Assembly: GCA_945889625.1 (NCBI GenBank)
Contig: CAMDCE010000031.1
Coordinates: forward strand, 1-60,191
Source: Asaia bogorensis
GTDB lineage: Bacteria; Pseudomonadota; Alphaproteobacteria; Reyranellales; Reyranellaceae
DNA: 60,191 nt
Reading direction: 5' to 3'
This document shows, piece after piece, positions 27,062 to 39,020 of this stretch (within the stretch, counting starts at the first letter, position 1; each line of letters begins with the position of its first letter). The translations under genes and the position numbers were made by a program. The notes under the pieces are model-generated. The model was not told the origin of the DNA, searched no databases, and was given only the letters and a program-made list of their open reading frames with translations.

Positions 27062-28407
27062 GCTGCCTGCCGCGGGATCGCCTCGATGATCTGGTCGACG
27101 ACGGTGCGCACGAGATCCGAATCGTCGCCCTCGGCCATGACGCGGATCAGCGGCTCGGTACCTGATTTGCGCACCAGGATGCGCCCACTCTTGCCCAGCC
27201 GCTTTTCAGCCGCCGCGATCGCCTTGATCACGGCAGAGGCGTTGAGCGCGGCGTAGGCGTCGCCCACCTTCACGCTCTTCAGGACCTGTGGCACGGGTTC
27301 GAAGGCGCGGAAAGTCTCGCTCGCCGGCTTGCCGCTCTTGATCAGCGCCGCCAACGCCTGGAGAGCCGCCATCAGGCCATCGCCGGTGGTGGCGTGGTCC
27401 GTCATGATGATGTGGCCCGACTGCTCGCCGCCGAGATTGAAGCCGTCGGCGCGCATGCGCTCGAGCACGTAGCGATCGCCGACCTGGGTGCGGACCAGAG
27501 ACAGACCGCGCGCGCCGACGTAACGCTCGAGCCCGAGATTGGACATCACCGTCGCGACCAGGCCGCCGCCGGCCAGCCGCCCGTCCCGCTTCCATTGATC
27601 GGCGATGGTCGCCATGAGCTGATCGCCATCGATCAGCCGGCCTTGCTCGCATACCAGCACGACCCGGTCGGCGTCGCCATCGAGGGCGATGCCGATGTCG
27701 GCATTGTGCGTCACGACGTGCTCCTGGAGCACCGCGGGGTGCGTTGAGCCGCAATTGCCGTTGATGTTGAAGCCGTCGGGCGCCACGCCGATCGCAGTGA
27801 CCTCGGCTCCCAGTTCCCACAGCACCGTGGGTGCCACCTTGTAGGCCGCGCCATTGGCGCAATCGACGACGATCTTCAGTCCGGTGAGGTCGAGACCGCG
27901 CGCCGCCGAGGCCTTGACCGCCTCGATATAGCGGCCGTCCGCATCGTCCAGACGCTTGGCCCGGCCGATCTCGGGCGGTGCGGCCAGGCGGATGTTCGAC
28001 GGCGCCGCGACAAGCGCGCCGATCTGGGCCTCCACCGCGTCCGAGAGCTTGAAGCCGTCGGGCCCGAAAAGCTTGATGCCGTTGTCCTCGTAGGGATTAT
28101 GCGAGGCCGAAATCATGACGCCGACATCGGCACGCATCGAGCGCGTCAGGAACCCCACCGCCGGCGTCGGCAGCGGTCCCAGCAGCAGCACGTCGACGCC
28201 GACCGACAGGAAGCCCGCCGTGAGCGCCTGCTCGATCATATAGCCCGACAGCCGCGTGTCCTTGCCGACCACGACGCGGTGACGATGGCCGCCGCGGCTG
28301 AACACGAGACCTGCGGCCATGCCGATGCGCATGGCGATCTCGGCGGTCATGGGCTCGCTGTTTGCGCGGCCGCGTACGCCGTCGGTACCGAAGAGGGAAC
28401 GGGGCAT
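27058..28407 (-). CDS. glmM: Phosphoglucosamine mutase
   Basis: 449 residues from ATG 28407. It converts glucosamine-6-phosphate to glucosamine-1-phosphate for UDP-GlcNAc and peptidoglycan synthesis. The N-terminus [12 protein letters not shown] is typical. The phosphoserine loop is [14 protein letters not shown], the metal site DGDADR, the sugar-binding loop GGEQSGH, and the phosphate-binding [12 protein letters not shown]. It lies 10 bp downstream of folP, the usual folP-glmM pairing in proteobacteria. Confidence 0.96.
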   Translation of the reverse strand: MPRSLFGTDGVRGRANSEPMTAEIAMRIGMAAGLVFSRGGHRHRVVVGKDTRLSGYMIEQALTAGFLSVGVDVLLLGPLPTPAVGFLTRSMRADVGVMISASHNPYEDNGIKLFGPDGFKLSDAVEAQIGALVAAPSNIRLAAPPEIGRAKRLDDADGRYIEAVKASAARGLDLTGLKIVVDCANGAAYKVAPTVLWELGAEVTAIGVAPDGFNINGNCGSTHPAVLQEHVVTHNADIGIALDGDADRVVLVCEQGRLIDGDQLMATIADQWKRDGRLAGGGLVATVMSNLGLERYVGARGLSLVRTQVGDRYVLERMRADGFNLGGEQSGHIIMTDHATTGDGLMAALQALAALIKSGKPASETFRAFEPVPQVLKSVKVGDAYAALNASAVIKAIAAAEKRLGKSGRILVRKSGTEPLIRVMAEGDDSDLVRTVVDQIIEAIPRQAA

Positions 28408-28417
28408 TGGCTGCAAT

Positions 28418-29236
28418 TTATCGCATTGCGGCGCAAACAGCGAGCGCTTGGCGCGTGGCCGCCACATCGTGGACCCGCACGATGGCCGCCCCCCGCCGCG
28501 CTGCCTCGACCGCCAGCCACACCGAGGCATAGACGCGATCCCGAGCCTTCGCGACGCCAGTCAGCGTGCCGATGAAGCTCTTGCGCGAGGCGCCGATCAG
28601 CACGGGATAACCCGCTTCGGCGAGGCGTCCCGCACCGGCGATCAACGCAACGTCCTCGGGCACGGCCTTGCCGAAGCCGATGCCCGGATCGAAGGCAATA
28701 TCGCCGCGGGCGACGCCCGCCGCCTCGCACGCCAGGGCGCGCCCGATCAGGAAGCGCCGGACATCCTCGACGACGTCGAGGTAGGCCGGCCCGGCATACC
28801 TGTCCTCAGACCGGCCACGCCGATGCATCAGCACGACGGGGACATGGCTGCCGGCCACCAGCGGCAGCAGTTCGGCATCGTCGCGCAGGGCCGACACGTC
28901 GTTCACGATCCGCGCGCCGGCATCGAGACAGGCGCGCGCCACCGAGGCCCGGCGGGTGTCGATGGACACTATCACGCCCCTGCCGGCGAGCCCCTTGACC
29001 ACCGGCAGGACGCGTCGCAGTTCTTCTTCGGGCGTTACAGGCTGCGAGCCGGGACGTGTCGACTCGCCGCCGACATCGATCAGATCGGCGCCTTCCGAAA
29101 CGAAACGCAGGCCATCGTCGATGGCCTGCGCTGCTTCGAGGCGTTCGCCGCCGTCGGAGAAGGAGTCGGGCGTTACGTTGACGATCGCCATTATTCGGGG
29201 GCGATCGAGCGCAACGCCTCCGAACGAAGCCGTCAA
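28418..29236 (-). CDS. folP: Dihydropteroate synthase
   Basis: 272 residues. It joins p-aminobenzoate to the pterin diphosphate in folate synthesis and is the sulfonamide target. The signatures are [16 protein letters not shown] near residues 15-30, the pterin-binding [10 protein letters not shown] and DPGIGFGK, and the C-terminal [12 protein letters not shown]. Its start overlaps the ftsH stop by 4 bp, and glmM follows in the same direction. Confidence 0.95.
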   Translation of the reverse strand: MTASFGGVALDRPRIMAIVNVTPDSFSDGGERLEAAQAIDDGLRFVSEGADLIDVGGESTRPGSQPVTPEEELRRVLPVVKGLAGRGVIVSIDTRRASVARACLDAGARIVNDVSALRDDAELLPLVAGSHVPVVLMHRRGRSEDRYAGPAYLDVVEDVRRFLIGRALACEAAGVARGDIAFDPGIGFGKAVPEDVALIAGAGRLAEAGYPVLIGASRKSFIGTLTGVAKARDRVYASVWLAVEAARRGAAIVRVHDVAATRQALAVCAAMR

Positions 29237-31173
29237 ACGCCCGGCTGCGGCTCGGGATTGGCGCCTGGCGCGGGGTCGCTGCTGGTCGGCACCGAGGCGC
29301 GGCGGCGGCGATCCGGACTGGAGCCGGCCCCGCCGGTCTCGTCGCGCACGACCTTCTCGCCGCGCAGGACCTGGTCGATCTCGTCTTTGCTCAGCATCTC
29401 GTACTCGAGGAGCGCTTTGGCGATCGTATGCAGATCCTCGACATGGTCAGTGAGGATCTGGCGGGCCTGGCTTTCGGCTTCTTCGATGAGGCGGCGGACC
29501 TCCTGGTCGATAAGCTGCGCCGTCGCCTCCGACACATTCTGTGTCTGGGTCACGGCATGGCCGAGGAAAAGTTCCTGCTCGTTCGCCTGATAGCGTACCC
29601 GGCCGAGCTTCTCCGACATGCCGAAGACGGTGATCATGCCGCGCGCGGTTTGCGTTGCGACCTGGATGTCGCTGGCCGCGCCGGTCGTCACGTTCTCCGG
29701 TCCGAAGATGATCTCCTCGGCGGTGCGGCCGCCGAACAGGATGGCCAGGCGCGACTCGAGGAACTGCTTGGTATGGCTGAGATGATCGCGCTCGGGGAGC
29801 TGCATGGTGATGCCGAGCGCCCGGCCGCGCGGGATGATCGTAACCTTGTGAAGCGGGTCTGACTTGGGCACGTGCATGGCGACCAGGGCGTGGCCCGCCT
29901 CATGATAGGCGGTGAGCTTCTTCTCCTCGTCGGTCATCGCCATGGAGCGCCGCTCGGTGCCCATCATGACCTTGTCCTTGGCGTATTCGAAATCTCCCAT
30001 GGTGACGAGGCGCTTGCCGACGCGCGCAGCACGCAATGCCGCTTCGTTGATGAGGTTGGCGAGGTCGGCACCGGAGAAGCCCGGCGTGCCGCGTGCCAGC
30101 ACGCGCGGATCGACGTCAGGTGCCAGCGGCACCTTGCGCATATGGACCTTGAGGATTTTCTCGCGGCCGCCGATGTCGGGGTTCGGCACGACGACTTGGC
30201 GGTCGAAGCGGCCGGGCCGCAGCAGGGCCGGATCCAGCACGTCGGGGCGGTTGGTGGCAGCGATCAGGATCACGCCTTCATTGGCCTCGAAGCCGTCCAT
30301 CTCGACGAGCAACTGGTTGAGCGTCTGCTCCCGTTCATCGTTGCCGCCGCCCAGGCCGGCGCCACGATGGCGGCCGACAGCGTCGATTTCGTCGATGAAC
30401 ACGATGCAGGGCGCATTCTTCTTGGCCTGCTCGAACATGTCGCGCACGCGGCTCGCGCCGACGCCGACAAACATCTCGACGAAGTCGGAGCCCGAGATGG
30501 TGAAGAACGGCACGTTGGCCTCACCGGCGATCGCCCGCGCCAGCAAGGTCTTGCCGGTGCCCGGCGGGCCGACCAGAAGGCAACCTTTGGGAATCTTGCC
30601 GCCGAGGCGCTGGAATTTCTGCGGATCCTTGAGGAAGTCGACGATCTCCTCGAGCTCGGCCTTGGCCTCGTCGATGCCCGCAACGTCCTCGAAAGTGACG
30701 CGGCCGTGCTTTTCGGTCAGCAGGCGTGCCTTCGACTTGCCGAAGCCCATGGCGCGGCCGGTGCCGCTCTGCATTTGGCGCAGGAAGAAAATATAGACGC
30801 CGACCAGGACGAGGACCGGCAGCCAGCTCACGAAGATGCTGCCGATATTGACACCCTCTTCCGCCGGTCCGGCGTCGACCCGGTCGACGTTCTTGATCAT
30901 CATCGGCATCAGCTGTTCGTCGGGCGGCGTGCTGGGCGCGTAGGTCGCGAACTTCTGCACCCCGTTGCGGGGCTCGCGGAAGGTACCCGTGATGGTGTTG
31001 CCCTGGATGCGGACGTCCTGGACCTGGCGCTGTTCGACCGCCCGGACGAAGTCCGAATAGGAGATCGTGTTGCCGGCCGTCCGGGTCGTTCCGCCCTGGA
31101 ACACGCTATAGAGCAGCGCCAGCAGCAGCACGATGACGATCCACAGGGCGGCGTTACGATTGAACGGGTTCAC
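29233..31173 (-). CDS. ftsH: ATP-dependent zinc metalloprotease FtsH
   Basis: 646 residues. Membrane-anchored AAA+ protease that degrades misfolded membrane proteins and regulators. Transmembrane helices lie at about 9-26 and 113-131, with a periplasmic domain between. Walker A GPPGTGKT is at 202-209, Walker B VFIDE at 258-262, and the second region of homology spans [20 protein letters not shown]. The zinc site HEAGH is at 424-428. The C-terminus is Pro/Pro-Gly-rich. It lies 25 bp downstream of tilS, as in many alphaproteobacteria. Confidence 0.97.
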   Translation of the reverse strand: MNPFNRNAALWIVIVLLLALLYSVFQGGTTRTAGNTISYSDFVRAVEQRQVQDVRIQGNTITGTFREPRNGVQKFATYAPSTPPDEQLMPMMIKNVDRVDAGPAEEGVNIGSIFVSWLPVLVLVGVYIFFLRQMQSGTGRAMGFGKSKARLLTEKHGRVTFEDVAGIDEAKAELEEIVDFLKDPQKFQRLGGKIPKGCLLVGPPGTGKTLLARAIAGEANVPFFTISGSDFVEMFVGVGASRVRDMFEQAKKNAPCIVFIDEIDAVGRHRGAGLGGGNDEREQTLNQLLVEMDGFEANEGVILIAATNRPDVLDPALLRPGRFDRQVVVPNPDIGGREKILKVHMRKVPLAPDVDPRVLARGTPGFSGADLANLINEAALRAARVGKRLVTMGDFEYAKDKVMMGTERRSMAMTDEEKKLTAYHEAGHALVAMHVPKSDPLHKVTIIPRGRALGITMQLPERDHLSHTKQFLESRLAILFGGRTAEEIIFGPENVTTGAASDIQVATQTARGMITVFGMSEKLGRVRYQANEQELFLGHAVTQTQNVSEATAQLIDQEVRRLIEEAESQARQILTDHVEDLHTIAKALLEYEMLSKDEIDQVLRGEKVVRDETGGAGSSPDRRRRASVPTSSDPAPGANPEPQPGV

Positions 31174-31198
31174 AGGGCTTGTTCCGTGGGTGGGAGGT

Positions 31199-32299
31199 TC
31201 AGTCTACATGGGGCGCGGCAGGTCCGCCGCAAGCAAAAAATGCAGCCGGAACGAGGGGCTGCCCCGCTTTCCTGCAGCTTGTCGTGCCATTTTCGGGCCG
31301 GACAATCCAGCGCAGCCGGCGACCGGCCGGGGCCTGCCGCAGCATCAGTCGGCACCCCGATAGCGTGAAATCCTGAAGATTTCCCGATTTTCCACGGCCA
31401 ATCGCGTGCGAGAGCCGTGCCGTCGCCCGGTCGAGGCGGTCGCGCCGCGGCGGATGGTCCCGGCGGCCCACGGCCTGGACCACCCGGCTGAGCAGCCGGG
31501 CGCCAAGGTCGGTACCGAGGCGTCCAAAGCCCGCCCTGTCGATGGCGGCAGCACCTTCAAGGTCGAATTCGAGCGTTTCCACCGCCGCCCGGGCAAGCCG
31601 AAGCTCGCGCGCCGCACGTCGCCTCTCCTCGCCGGCCGAGGCAGTTGACCCGCCCGATCCTGCGTCGCGCAGCCGGGCCCGTTCGAAGCGCGGGTCGGCA
31701 TTCGACGGGTCGTCGATCCAGCGCACATCCAACGCCAGCAAGGTGGCCGTCAGCCGGGCGCGCGGCACGGTGAGCAACGGCCGCAGCAACCGCGCCTCCG
31801 ACCGCTCGATCACGGCGGCCATGCCGGCAAGCCCGTCCGGGCCGCTGCCGCGCGCGGCGCGCATGGTCACGGTTTCGGTCTGGTCGTCGGCATGATGGGC
31901 CACCAGCAGATGCAGCGCGCCATGGCGCCGGCATGCCTCGAACAGCAGGCGATAGCGCGCCGAGCGTGCCGCCTCCTGCAGGCCACTGGCTGGCTTCGGA
32001 CCGGTCCAGGGCAGGATCTCGCTCGCGATGCCGTGTTGGGCCAGCAGGTTGCTGGTCGCCGCCGCTTCACCTGCCGCCTCGGCGCGCAGGCCGTGATCGA
32101 CGATCAAGGCCAGGATCCGCCCGCCGTGCACCCTCGCCCACCCGTGTGCGAGAAGCGCCAGGCAAAGCGAATCGCGGCCGCCCGATACGGCGACGGCGAG
32201 AACGGGATGGCTTTCGAACGGCCCGAACGGCGCCATCAGGGACGCAAAGTCGATGGCCGTGACCGGGGCCGCGAGCCGGCGCCTATCGGCCTCGTTCAC
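31199..32299 (-). CDS. tilS: tRNA(Ile)-lysidine synthetase
   Basis: 366 residues from GTG 32299, a start that overlaps the cpoB stop (GTGA). TilS converts C34 of the tRNA-Ile CAU anticodon to lysidine using ATP and lysine. The PP-loop SGGRDS is at 39-44, followed by VDHGLR and [13 protein letters not shown], all diagnostic. The C-terminal half (from about 220) is divergent and Arg-rich, but the length is within the family's range. Confidence 0.93.
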   Translation of the reverse strand: MNEADRRRLAAPVTAIDFASLMAPFGPFESHPVLAVAVSGGRDSLCLALLAHGWARVHGGRILALIVDHGLRAEAAGEAAATSNLLAQHGIASEILPWTGPKPASGLQEAARSARYRLLFEACRRHGALHLLVAHHADDQTETVTMRAARGSGPDGLAGMAAVIERSEARLLRPLLTVPRARLTATLLALDVRWIDDPSNADPRFERARLRDAGSGGSTASAGEERRRAARELRLARAAVETLEFDLEGAAAIDRAGFGRLGTDLGARLLSRVVQAVGRRDHPPRRDRLDRATARLSHAIGRGKSGNLQDFTLSGCRLMLRQAPAGRRLRWIVRPENGTTSCRKAGQPLVPAAFFACGGPAAPHVD

Positions 32300-33027
32300 C
32301 CGCAGCCGTTCTTCTGGCGCTCCTGATCGATGCGCCGCTTCTGCAGATCGGTGGCGCGCGGATAGTCCTGGTTGAAGCGGGCAAACACGCTGCAGGCATC
32401 CGACTTGCGCCCCAGAGCAGCGAGCGTGATGCCGAGCTTCAGCAAGTTGTCCGGGCCCTTCGGGCTCGCCTTGTAGACCTTGAAGCCCTCGGCGAAGGCG
32501 GCCATGGCATTCTGGTAGTCGCGACGCGCGTAGTAGGTCTCGCCCAGCCAATACTGGGCATTGCCGGCCAGAATGTGCTGCGGATTGCGCTGCACAAAGG
32601 TCTTGAAGCTCTTCTCGGCGCCGGCATAGTCGCCGTCCTGCAGCATCTTGAAAGCGTCGTGGTAGAGCTGGTCGCTGCCCGCCGCGGTCGCGCCACCCGC
32701 TGCGCCGGGGGGCGGGGCGGCCATCGCCTGCCGCGGCGGAGACGCGGGCGTCGCCGGCGCCGCGGGCGGACGCGTTGCACCGCCAGGCCGGCCCTTCTCG
32801 AGCTGCTCCAGGCGGAAGTCGTAGTCCGCCTGCATCTTCTCCATCTGCTGCTGAAGCTGCTGGTTGCGGTACTGGAGCTGCTCGACCTGGCCGGTCAGCA
32901 GCGTGATTGCCTGCTGCAGCTGGTTGAGCCGGTCTTCGACATAGACCGGATCGGACCGTTGTGCCGCCGCTGCCGACGGCAGGGCGAGCGCGATGAGGAT
33001 CAGGAGCCGCGGGGAGAGCATCTTCAT
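32296..33027 (-). CDS. cpoB: Tol-Pal system protein CpoB (YbgF)
   Basis: 243 residues with a signal peptide (LLILIALALPSAAAA, cleavage before QRSDPVYV). A trimerising coiled coil spans about residues 30-77 (Gln/Leu heptads), then a Pro/Ala linker, and a C-terminal TPR domain from about 120 (YHDAFKMLQDGDYAGAEKSF, GNAQYWLGETYYAR). CpoB is periplasmic and links Tol-Pal constriction to peptidoglycan synthesis. It follows pal across a 242-bp gap filled by a palindromic element. Confidence 0.93.
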   Translation of the reverse strand: MKMLSPRLLILIALALPSAAAAQRSDPVYVEDRLNQLQQAITLLTGQVEQLQYRNQQLQQQMEKMQADYDFRLEQLEKGRPGGATRPPAAPATPASPPRQAMAAPPPGAAGGATAAGSDQLYHDAFKMLQDGDYAGAEKSFKTFVQRNPQHILAGNAQYWLGETYYARRDYQNAMAAFAEGFKVYKASPKGPDNLLKLGITLAALGRKSDACSVFARFNQDYPRATDLQKRRIDQERQKNGCG

Positions 33028-33093
33028 GGCAGGCGATATCTCAATTCAAACGCGGCCATTTTCAGGCAGGACCGCCCAGCCGCCAAATAAAAA

Positions 33094-33245
33094 CGCCGGT
33101 CGTCTCCGGCGCGATAGCTTTGTCCATAGCCGTCGGCGCGGCTCCGCAGCTATGGCGCGATGGTCGGCCATCGCGCCTGAGCGGTGCCCGAGCCGGGCCG
33201 ACGGCTAGATTGCATCGAAAGCTATCGCGCCTTGGACGACCGGCG
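33094..33245. repeat. Long structured inverted-repeat element, family D, copy 1
   Basis: Located between pal and cpoB. Outer arms CGCCGGTCGTC (33094) and GACGACCGGCG (33235) enclose inner arms GCGCGATAGCTTT (33109) and AAAGCTATCGCGC (33218). A conserved core contains GCAGCTATGGCGCGATGG and the hairpin GGCGCGATGG/CCATCGCGCC. Copy 2 lies at 42963-43085. The arms of the two copies differ, but in each they remain complementary. Confidence 0.85.
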
Positions 33246-33269
33246 CTGAAAGTCGTTTCCGGCAGGTTC

Positions 33270-33725
33270 CTACTGCAGTGTCGTGACGCCAACGCGGTTG
33301 CGCGCCCAGGCGGCCTCGTCGGAGCCGACGACCTCCGGCCGCTCTTTGCCGTAGCTGATGGTCTTGATTCGCGCCGCCGGAATGCCTTGCGCGACCAGGT
33401 ATTGACGCACGGCATTGGCGCGGCGCTCGCCGAGGGCCAAATTGTATTCGCGCGTGCCGCGCTCGTCACAATGGCCTTCGATGGTGATGGCGTAGTTGGT
33501 GTACTTCTTCAGCCATTCGGCCTGCTTGCCGAGGGTCGCCCGGCCATCCTCGCGGATGTTGGACATGTCGGTATCGAAATAGACCCGATCGCCGACATTC
33601 TGGCGAAAATCGGCAACCGACCCGGGAGTGACGGTCGTGGTGGCCGGGGCAACGGCAGCGGTGTCGCTGCAGGCGGCCATGAAGATCAATGCGGCAGTCG
33701 CCGCCAAAGCCTTGATAAAGCGCAT
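33270..33725 (-). CDS. pal: Peptidoglycan-associated lipoprotein Pal
   Basis: 151 residues from ATG 33725, with GGAAG upstream. The lipoprotein signal has lipobox FMAAC with the acylated Cys19. The OmpA-like peptidoglycan-binding domain occupies about residues 45-150 (YFDTDMSNI, EGHCDERGTREYNLALGERRANAV). Pal sits in the outer membrane, binds peptidoglycan and TolB, and drives outer-membrane constriction at division. It lies 120 bp downstream of tolB in the same direction. Confidence 0.96.
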   Translation of the reverse strand: MRFIKALAATAALIFMAACSDTAAVAPATTTVTPGSVADFRQNVGDRVYFDTDMSNIREDGRATLGKQAEWLKKYTNYAITIEGHCDERGTREYNLALGERRANAVRQYLVAQGIPAARIKTISYGKERPEVVGSDEAAWARNRVGVTTLQ

Positions 33726-33845
33726 TGTCTTCCCATCCTTTCGCACGGCGTCTGGACGCTCGCGCTGCTCAGAGGTTCCGGGACCCCAGAAAAGCTCCAC
33801 CCGAGCGCAAAGTAGCTCGGGCCGACGCAACAATCATACTGTTCG

Positions 33846-35171
33846 CTATTGCGGAATCAAGGGTGACCAGGCCGGGTCCGACGCATCGGTCGGCGTCGGC
33901 ACCTGGCGCTCGAACCGGCCGGTGATGTCGACGGCACCGAGCGTCACCGAGCCTGCCCGACCGCCCGAGTTGGGCTGCTGGCGGAAGTACATCAGGACGC
34001 GTCCGTTGGGCGCCCAGGTAGGGCCCTCGACCAGAAAGCCACTGGCCAGCAGGCGCTCGCCGCTGCCGTCGGTCCGCATGACGCCAATGCCGAAGCTGCC
34101 GCCCGTGATCTTGGTGAAGGCGATGTAGTCGCCGCGTGGCGACCACACCGGCGTGGCGTAGCGGCCTTCGCCGAAGCTGATGCGCTTCTCTCCGCCGCCA
34201 CCAGCGCTCATGATGTAAAGCTGCTGCGATCCGCCGCGGTCGGAATTGAACACGATCTGCGCGCCATCGTTGGAATAGGAAGGCGAGGTGTCGATCGCCG
34301 ACGTGTTGGTGAGGCGGCGCAGACTGCGGCCACGCACGTCCATTTCATAGATGTTGGTTCGGCCGTCCTGCGCGAGGCTCATGGCCACCTTGGCGCCGTC
34401 GGGCGAAAAGCGCGGCGCGAAGCTCATGCCGGGGAAATTGCCCAGCAGTTCCCGCCGGTTGCTCTCGACGTTCTGCAGATAGACCCGCGGCGGGCTGCTG
34501 CGCTCCTCGCCGTAGGCCATGTAGACGATTTCCTGCAGGGTCGGCGAGAAGCGCGGCGTGATCGCGATCGTCCGGCCGTCGGTGATGTAGCGGTTGTTGG
34601 CCCCATCCTGATCCATGATGGCGATGCGCTTGACGCGCTGGTTGAGCGGTCCGGTCTCGGAGACGTAGGCCACGCGGGTGTCGAAATAGCCCTCCTCGCC
34701 GGTGACGCGCTTGTAGATCGCGTCGGAGATGATGTGCGCCAGCCGCCGCCAGTTTGCGGGCTGGCTGTTGAAGGAAAGTCCGGCCGCCTGCTGGCCGACC
34801 ACGACGTCCCACAGCCGGAAATCGACCTTGATGTTGCCGCCGACCTGCGTCACCTGCCCAACGACGACGCCGGCCGCGCCGATGCCACGCCAGTCGGCGA
34901 AGCGCGGCGGCACGCCGGGATTGATGTCGCGCTGGATGAAGGCGCTGGGCGGGATCGATCTGAACAATCCGGAACTCTGCAGATTATTGCGGATCACCCC
35001 GGCGATGTCGCCGCCGACCTTGTCGCCTGCAAAATCGACGATGGCGATCGGCACCGGCTCGAAGCTGGGCTTGGTCATGTCGATCGTGAGCTGCGCGCGG
35101 GCCGGTGCCGCCGCTCCTGTGGCAGCGAGTGCAACGCCACCAATGATCGTCCGCCGTCTGGGGAGCATCAT
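33846..35171 (-). CDS. tolB: Tol-Pal system beta-propeller protein TolB
   Basis: 441 residues with an N-terminal signal ([16 protein letters not shown], cleavage after APARA). The N-terminal alpha/beta domain ([10 protein letters not shown]) spans about 30-165. The six-bladed propeller follows, with repeats such as [28 protein letters not shown] and [12 protein letters not shown]. Periplasmic partner of Pal and TolA. It lies 47 bp downstream of tolA. Confidence 0.96.
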   Translation of the reverse strand: MMLPRRRTIIGGVALAATGAAAPARAQLTIDMTKPSFEPVPIAIVDFAGDKVGGDIAGVIRNNLQSSGLFRSIPPSAFIQRDINPGVPPRFADWRGIGAAGVVVGQVTQVGGNIKVDFRLWDVVVGQQAAGLSFNSQPANWRRLAHIISDAIYKRVTGEEGYFDTRVAYVSETGPLNQRVKRIAIMDQDGANNRYITDGRTIAITPRFSPTLQEIVYMAYGEERSSPPRVYLQNVESNRRELLGNFPGMSFAPRFSPDGAKVAMSLAQDGRTNIYEMDVRGRSLRRLTNTSAIDTSPSYSNDGAQIVFNSDRGGSQQLYIMSAGGGGEKRISFGEGRYATPVWSPRGDYIAFTKITGGSFGIGVMRTDGSGERLLASGFLVEGPTWAPNGRVLMYFRQQPNSGGRAGSVTLGAVDITGRFERQVPTPTDASDPAWSPLIPQ

Positions 35172-35218
35172 GTCGAACCTCGTTTTCTTGAGCGGGGGCT
35201 TCTATAGCGCGACATCGT

Positions 35219-36172
35219 TCAGTAGTCGCGTGGATCGAAATTGAAAGTGATGGTGCGCCAGGCGTTGAATTTCTCCGATGACAGCGGCCACGGCTGGCAG
35301 CGCGGATTCATGATTGCGCGATGGGCGGCGTCGGCGGCGGCGCGAAAGGTCGGATCGTTGTTGTAGCGGCCGGTGTCCTTGAGGTCGGCCTTCACCGGCG
35401 TGCCGTCCTGGTTCATCTGCACGACAAGCGTCACGATCAACTCATTCTGTCCCTTGATCCCGGCCGGAAAATTCCAGCACGGCCGGATCTTCTGACGCAC
35501 GCCTTCGACCTCGCTCGCGGTCACGACGGCGGCGAGATTGGGTGCGGCCGGCGCCTGGCGCGTGACCTGCGGTTGCGGCTTGGGCTGCTGCTCGGGCGTC
35601 TGGATCTTCTGCTTGGATTCCTTGTTCTTCAGGATGTCGTCGATCATCGAGTCGACCGTGGGCTTGGGCGCAGGCTTGGGCGGCGCCGGCTTGGGTGGTT
35701 CGACTTTCTTCACTTCGGGCGCCGGCCGGGGCTTGGGCGGTTCGGGCGGCTTCTCGACCTTGGGCGGCTCAGGTTCCTTGGGCTTCATCGCCACCAGGTC
35801 CTCGACCGGCTTGGCGGGCTCAGGCTTGGGCTTCTCGGTTGGCTGTGGCGGCAGCGGCTTCACCTCGGCAAGATCGGGCTTGGGCAGCTCCGGCGCCGGT
35901 GGTGGGTCGGCCGACTTGGGCGGCGGCGCCTTGGTGGTCTCCGGCGCGATCGGCGCTTCCTTGGGTTGCGGCGGCGGATTGCCGACGGTGGGGGCCGCAG
36001 CCTTCTTGGCGATTGCCTCGAACTCGACCATCACCGGCTCCGGCTCGACCGGCGGCGCACGGCCGAAGAAATCGAGGTTCAGAACCGCTGCCACCAGAAC
36101 GAAGACATGCACCATCGCCGACACGATGGCCGGCGTGCGCATCTCGATGCTTGCAGGGGAGCGGCCGAACAT
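35219..36172 (-). CDS. tolA: Cell envelope integrity protein TolA
   Basis: 317 residues from ATG 36172. A single transmembrane helix near residues 14-33 (AIVSAMVHVFVLVAAVLNL) anchors a long Pro/Lys/Glu-rich linker (about 50-195; many PPKP and EPPK units). The C-terminal domain (VRQKIRPCWNFPAGIKGQ to the end) resembles the TonB/TolA fold that contacts TolB and Pal. The linker is proline-rich rather than the Ala/Lys helix of enterobacterial TolA, which is usual in alphaproteobacteria. Confidence 0.93.
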   Translation of the reverse strand: MFGRSPASIEMRTPAIVSAMVHVFVLVAAVLNLDFFGRAPPVEPEPVMVEFEAIAKKAAAPTVGNPPPQPKEAPIAPETTKAPPPKSADPPPAPELPKPDLAEVKPLPPQPTEKPKPEPAKPVEDLVAMKPKEPEPPKVEKPPEPPKPRPAPEVKKVEPPKPAPPKPAPKPTVDSMIDDILKNKESKQKIQTPEQQPKPQPQVTRQAPAAPNLAAVVTASEVEGVRQKIRPCWNFPAGIKGQNELIVTLVVQMNQDGTPVKADLKDTGRYNNDPTFRAAADAAHRAIMNPRCQPWPLSSEKFNAWRTITFNFDPRDY

Positions 36173-36194
36173 CGATGGCTGGTCCTCCGGTCGT

Positions 36195-36697
<503 letters not shown>

Positions 36698-36698
<1 letters not shown>

Positions 36699-37432
36699 CA
36701 GACCTGCTCCTCGAGCTGGCGAGACAGGATGGTGATGAACTCACCGGCGAAGGTCTCGAGCTGCTGGGCGTAGCGCATGACCTGGCCCGACAGGATGTTG
36801 TAGGCGCCGGCCGCCGGGATGGCGGCGACCAGGCCGATCGCGGTGGCAAACAGCGCCTCGGAGATCCCGGGCGCCACCACGGCGAGCGAGGTGTTCTTGG
36901 ACTGCGCGATGTGGCCGAAGCTGTTCATGATGCCCCACACCGTGCCGAACAGGCCGACGAAGGTGGCGTTGGCGCCGACCGTGGCGAGGAAGCCGAGCCG
37001 CTTCTCGATCGCCTCCATCTCGCGCTGGATGGTCACGCTCATCACCTGCTCGATGCGCTGGCGAAGTGCTGCGCGCGCGGTGGCGCTGGCCGCCAGGCCC
37101 TTGGACACCGAGCGCCGCCATTCGCGCATGGCGGCGGAGAAGATGCTCGACATCGGGTCATCGGGCTTGGAGCCGACACGGTCATAGAGGTCCTCGAGCG
37201 AAACGCCGGACCAGAATGTGTCCTCGAAGGCCTGCGCGCTTCTCTTCAAGGAGCGCAGCCGCATCATCTTCTCGAAGATGATCGCCCACGACCAGAACGA
37301 GGCCAGCAACAACGCGATCATGACCGCTTTGACGACCCAGTCGGCCTGGAGGAACAGGCCATAGACCGACATGTCGAGCGGTGGCGTACTGCCGCCGAGA
37401 GGGGTTCCGGCGACCTGCGCAAACGCATCCAT
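36698..37432 (-). CDS. tolQ: Tol-Pal proton channel subunit TolQ
   Basis: 244 residues, ExbB/TolQ/MotA family. Helix 1 is at about 33-52 ([19 protein letters not shown]). Helices 2 and 3 lie in the C-terminal half ([21 protein letters not shown] and [20 protein letters not shown]), with the conserved Gly/Thr-rich motifs. TolQ and TolR use the proton gradient to energise TolA. It lies 26 bp downstream of ybgC. Confidence 0.96.
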
Positions 37433-37458
37433 TTGTATTCTCCGTCCGTTCTAGAGGG

Positions 37459-37950
37459 TTACATCCGAATATGGCGTGAGCGGGGCGTGTCGGCCCCGAC
37501 AACTGAGGTGACGACCTGGGCCAGGGCTGACCGAACGTGCGGCGGCAACCGCACCGGCCGGCCTTTGGCGCCCATGCAGGCAACGACGAGTTCGGCGCGG
37601 ACCAGCGTTACCCCGCCGCGCCGCGCCTCCTGGACCATGTCGAGCGACGCGCCGCGCAATTCTCCGCAACCGGTGACGATCTCGATCGTTTCGTCGAGCC
37701 GTGCCGGCTTCAGGTAATCGATGACGCAGCGTCGCACGACCCAATTCACACCTTGCTGCTCGGCCAGGACGTGGTGCTCCTGGCCGAGCAGCCGCAGGAG
37801 TTCTGTGCGGCCGCGCTCGAGGAAGCGCAACCAGTTGGCATAGTAGACGATGCCGGCCGCGTCGGTGTCCTCGTAATAGATCCGTAACGGCAGCACGTGC
37901 GCGCCGTCGACGATGCGGCCCGAAGTAGGATCGTTCGACCGGGCGCTCAC
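37459..37950 (-). CDS. ybgC: Acyl-CoA thioesterase YbgC
   Basis: 163 residues, hotdog fold. The family signature is [16 protein letters not shown] near residues 25-40, which includes the catalytic Asp. YbgC hydrolyses acyl-CoA or acyl-ACP thioesters and is nearly always the first gene of tol-pal operons. Here it starts with a 4-bp overlap with ruvB, tying the tol-pal block to the ruv block. Confidence 0.95.
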   Translation of the reverse strand: MSARSNDPTSGRIVDGAHVLPLRIYYEDTDAAGIVYYANWLRFLERGRTELLRLLGQEHHVLAEQQGVNWVVRRCVIDYLKPARLDETIEIVTGCGELRGASLDMVQEARRGGVTLVRAELVVACMGAKGRPVRLPPHVRSALAQVVTSVVGADTPRSRHIRM

Positions 37951-39020
37951 GCCTCCTCCGCCTGTTCACCGGACGCCAGCAGGTCGAGTTGCTGCTTCTG
38001 CCCTTTGGGAATCGCCAGGCCGAGATGGCGATAGCCGCCCTCCGACAGCAGCCGTCCGCGCGGCGTGCGCATCAACAGGCCGAGCTGCATCAGGTAGGGC
38101 TCGATCACATCCTCGATTACGTCGCGCTGTTCGGACAGCGCCGCCGCCAGGGTCTCGACGCCGACCGGCCCGCCACCATAGTTCTCGGCGATGCAGGCAA
38201 GATAGCGGCGGTCCATGGCGTCGAGCCCGCGGCCATCGACCTCGAGCCGTGTCAGCGCCGCGTCGGCGGCCTTGGCATCCACCACCTTCTGACCACCGAC
38301 CGAAGCGAAGTCGCGCACCCGGCGCAGCAAACGGTTGGCCACGCGTGGCGTGCCGCGCGAACGTTTGGCGATCTCCGCACCGCCATCCGTCGCCATCTCC
38401 ATTTTGAGAACCCGGGCAGCACGGTGGACGATCGTCTCGAGCTCGGCAGGCTCGTAGAACACCAGGCGCAGCGGGATGCCGAAACGCTCGCGCAGCGGGC
38501 GCGTCATCAGGCCGGAACGGGTCGTGGCGCCGACCAGGGTGAAGGGCGGCAGCTCGATGCGCACCGAGCGCGCGGCCGGGCCCTCGCCGATCATCAGGTC
38601 GAGTTGGAAGTCCTCCATCGCGGGATAGAGGATCTCCTCGATCGCCGGGTTGAGACGGTGGATCTCGTCGATGAACAGCACGTCGTGGGGCTGCAGGTTG
38701 GTGAGCTGTGCGGCGAGATCACCGGCCTTCTGGATGACCGGACCGGACGTGGCGCGAAAGCCCACGCCCATCTCGCGCGCCACGATCTGTGCCAGTGTCG
38801 TCTTTCCGAGGCCGGGCGGGCCGTGGAACAGCACATGGTCGAGCGCCTCGCCGCGCGCCTTGGCGGCGGCGATGAAGATCTTGAGGTTCTCGCGGACCTG
38901 CTTCTGGCCGATGAAGTCGTCGAGCGTCTGCGGCCTGAGCGCAAGCTCTGCGGCGTCCTCCTCGGCGCGCTTGGCCGCCACCAGGCGGTCGCCCTCCAGA
39001 GCCTTGGTCGCGTCGTTCAT
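37947..39020 (-). CDS. ruvB: Holliday junction branch migration DNA helicase RuvB
   Basis: 357 residues, AAA+ motor of the RuvABC resolvasome. Walker A GPPGLGKT is at 67-74, Walker B has LFIDEIHRL, sensor 1 has GATTRSG, and the C-terminal winged helix contains [13 protein letters not shown]. Overlaps ruvA upstream and ybgC downstream by 4 bp each. Confidence 0.97.
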   Translation of the reverse strand: MNDATKALEGDRLVAAKRAEEDAAELALRPQTLDDFIGQKQVRENLKIFIAAAKARGEALDHVLFHGPPGLGKTTLAQIVAREMGVGFRATSGPVIQKAGDLAAQLTNLQPHDVLFIDEIHRLNPAIEEILYPAMEDFQLDLMIGEGPAARSVRIELPPFTLVGATTRSGLMTRPLRERFGIPLRLVFYEPAELETIVHRAARVLKMEMATDGGAEIAKRSRGTPRVANRLLRRVRDFASVGGQKVVDAKAADAALTRLEVDGRGLDAMDRRYLACIAENYGGGPVGVETLAAALSEQRDVIEDVIEPYLMQLGLLMRTPRGRLLSEGGYRHLGLAIPKGQKQQLDLLASGEQAEEA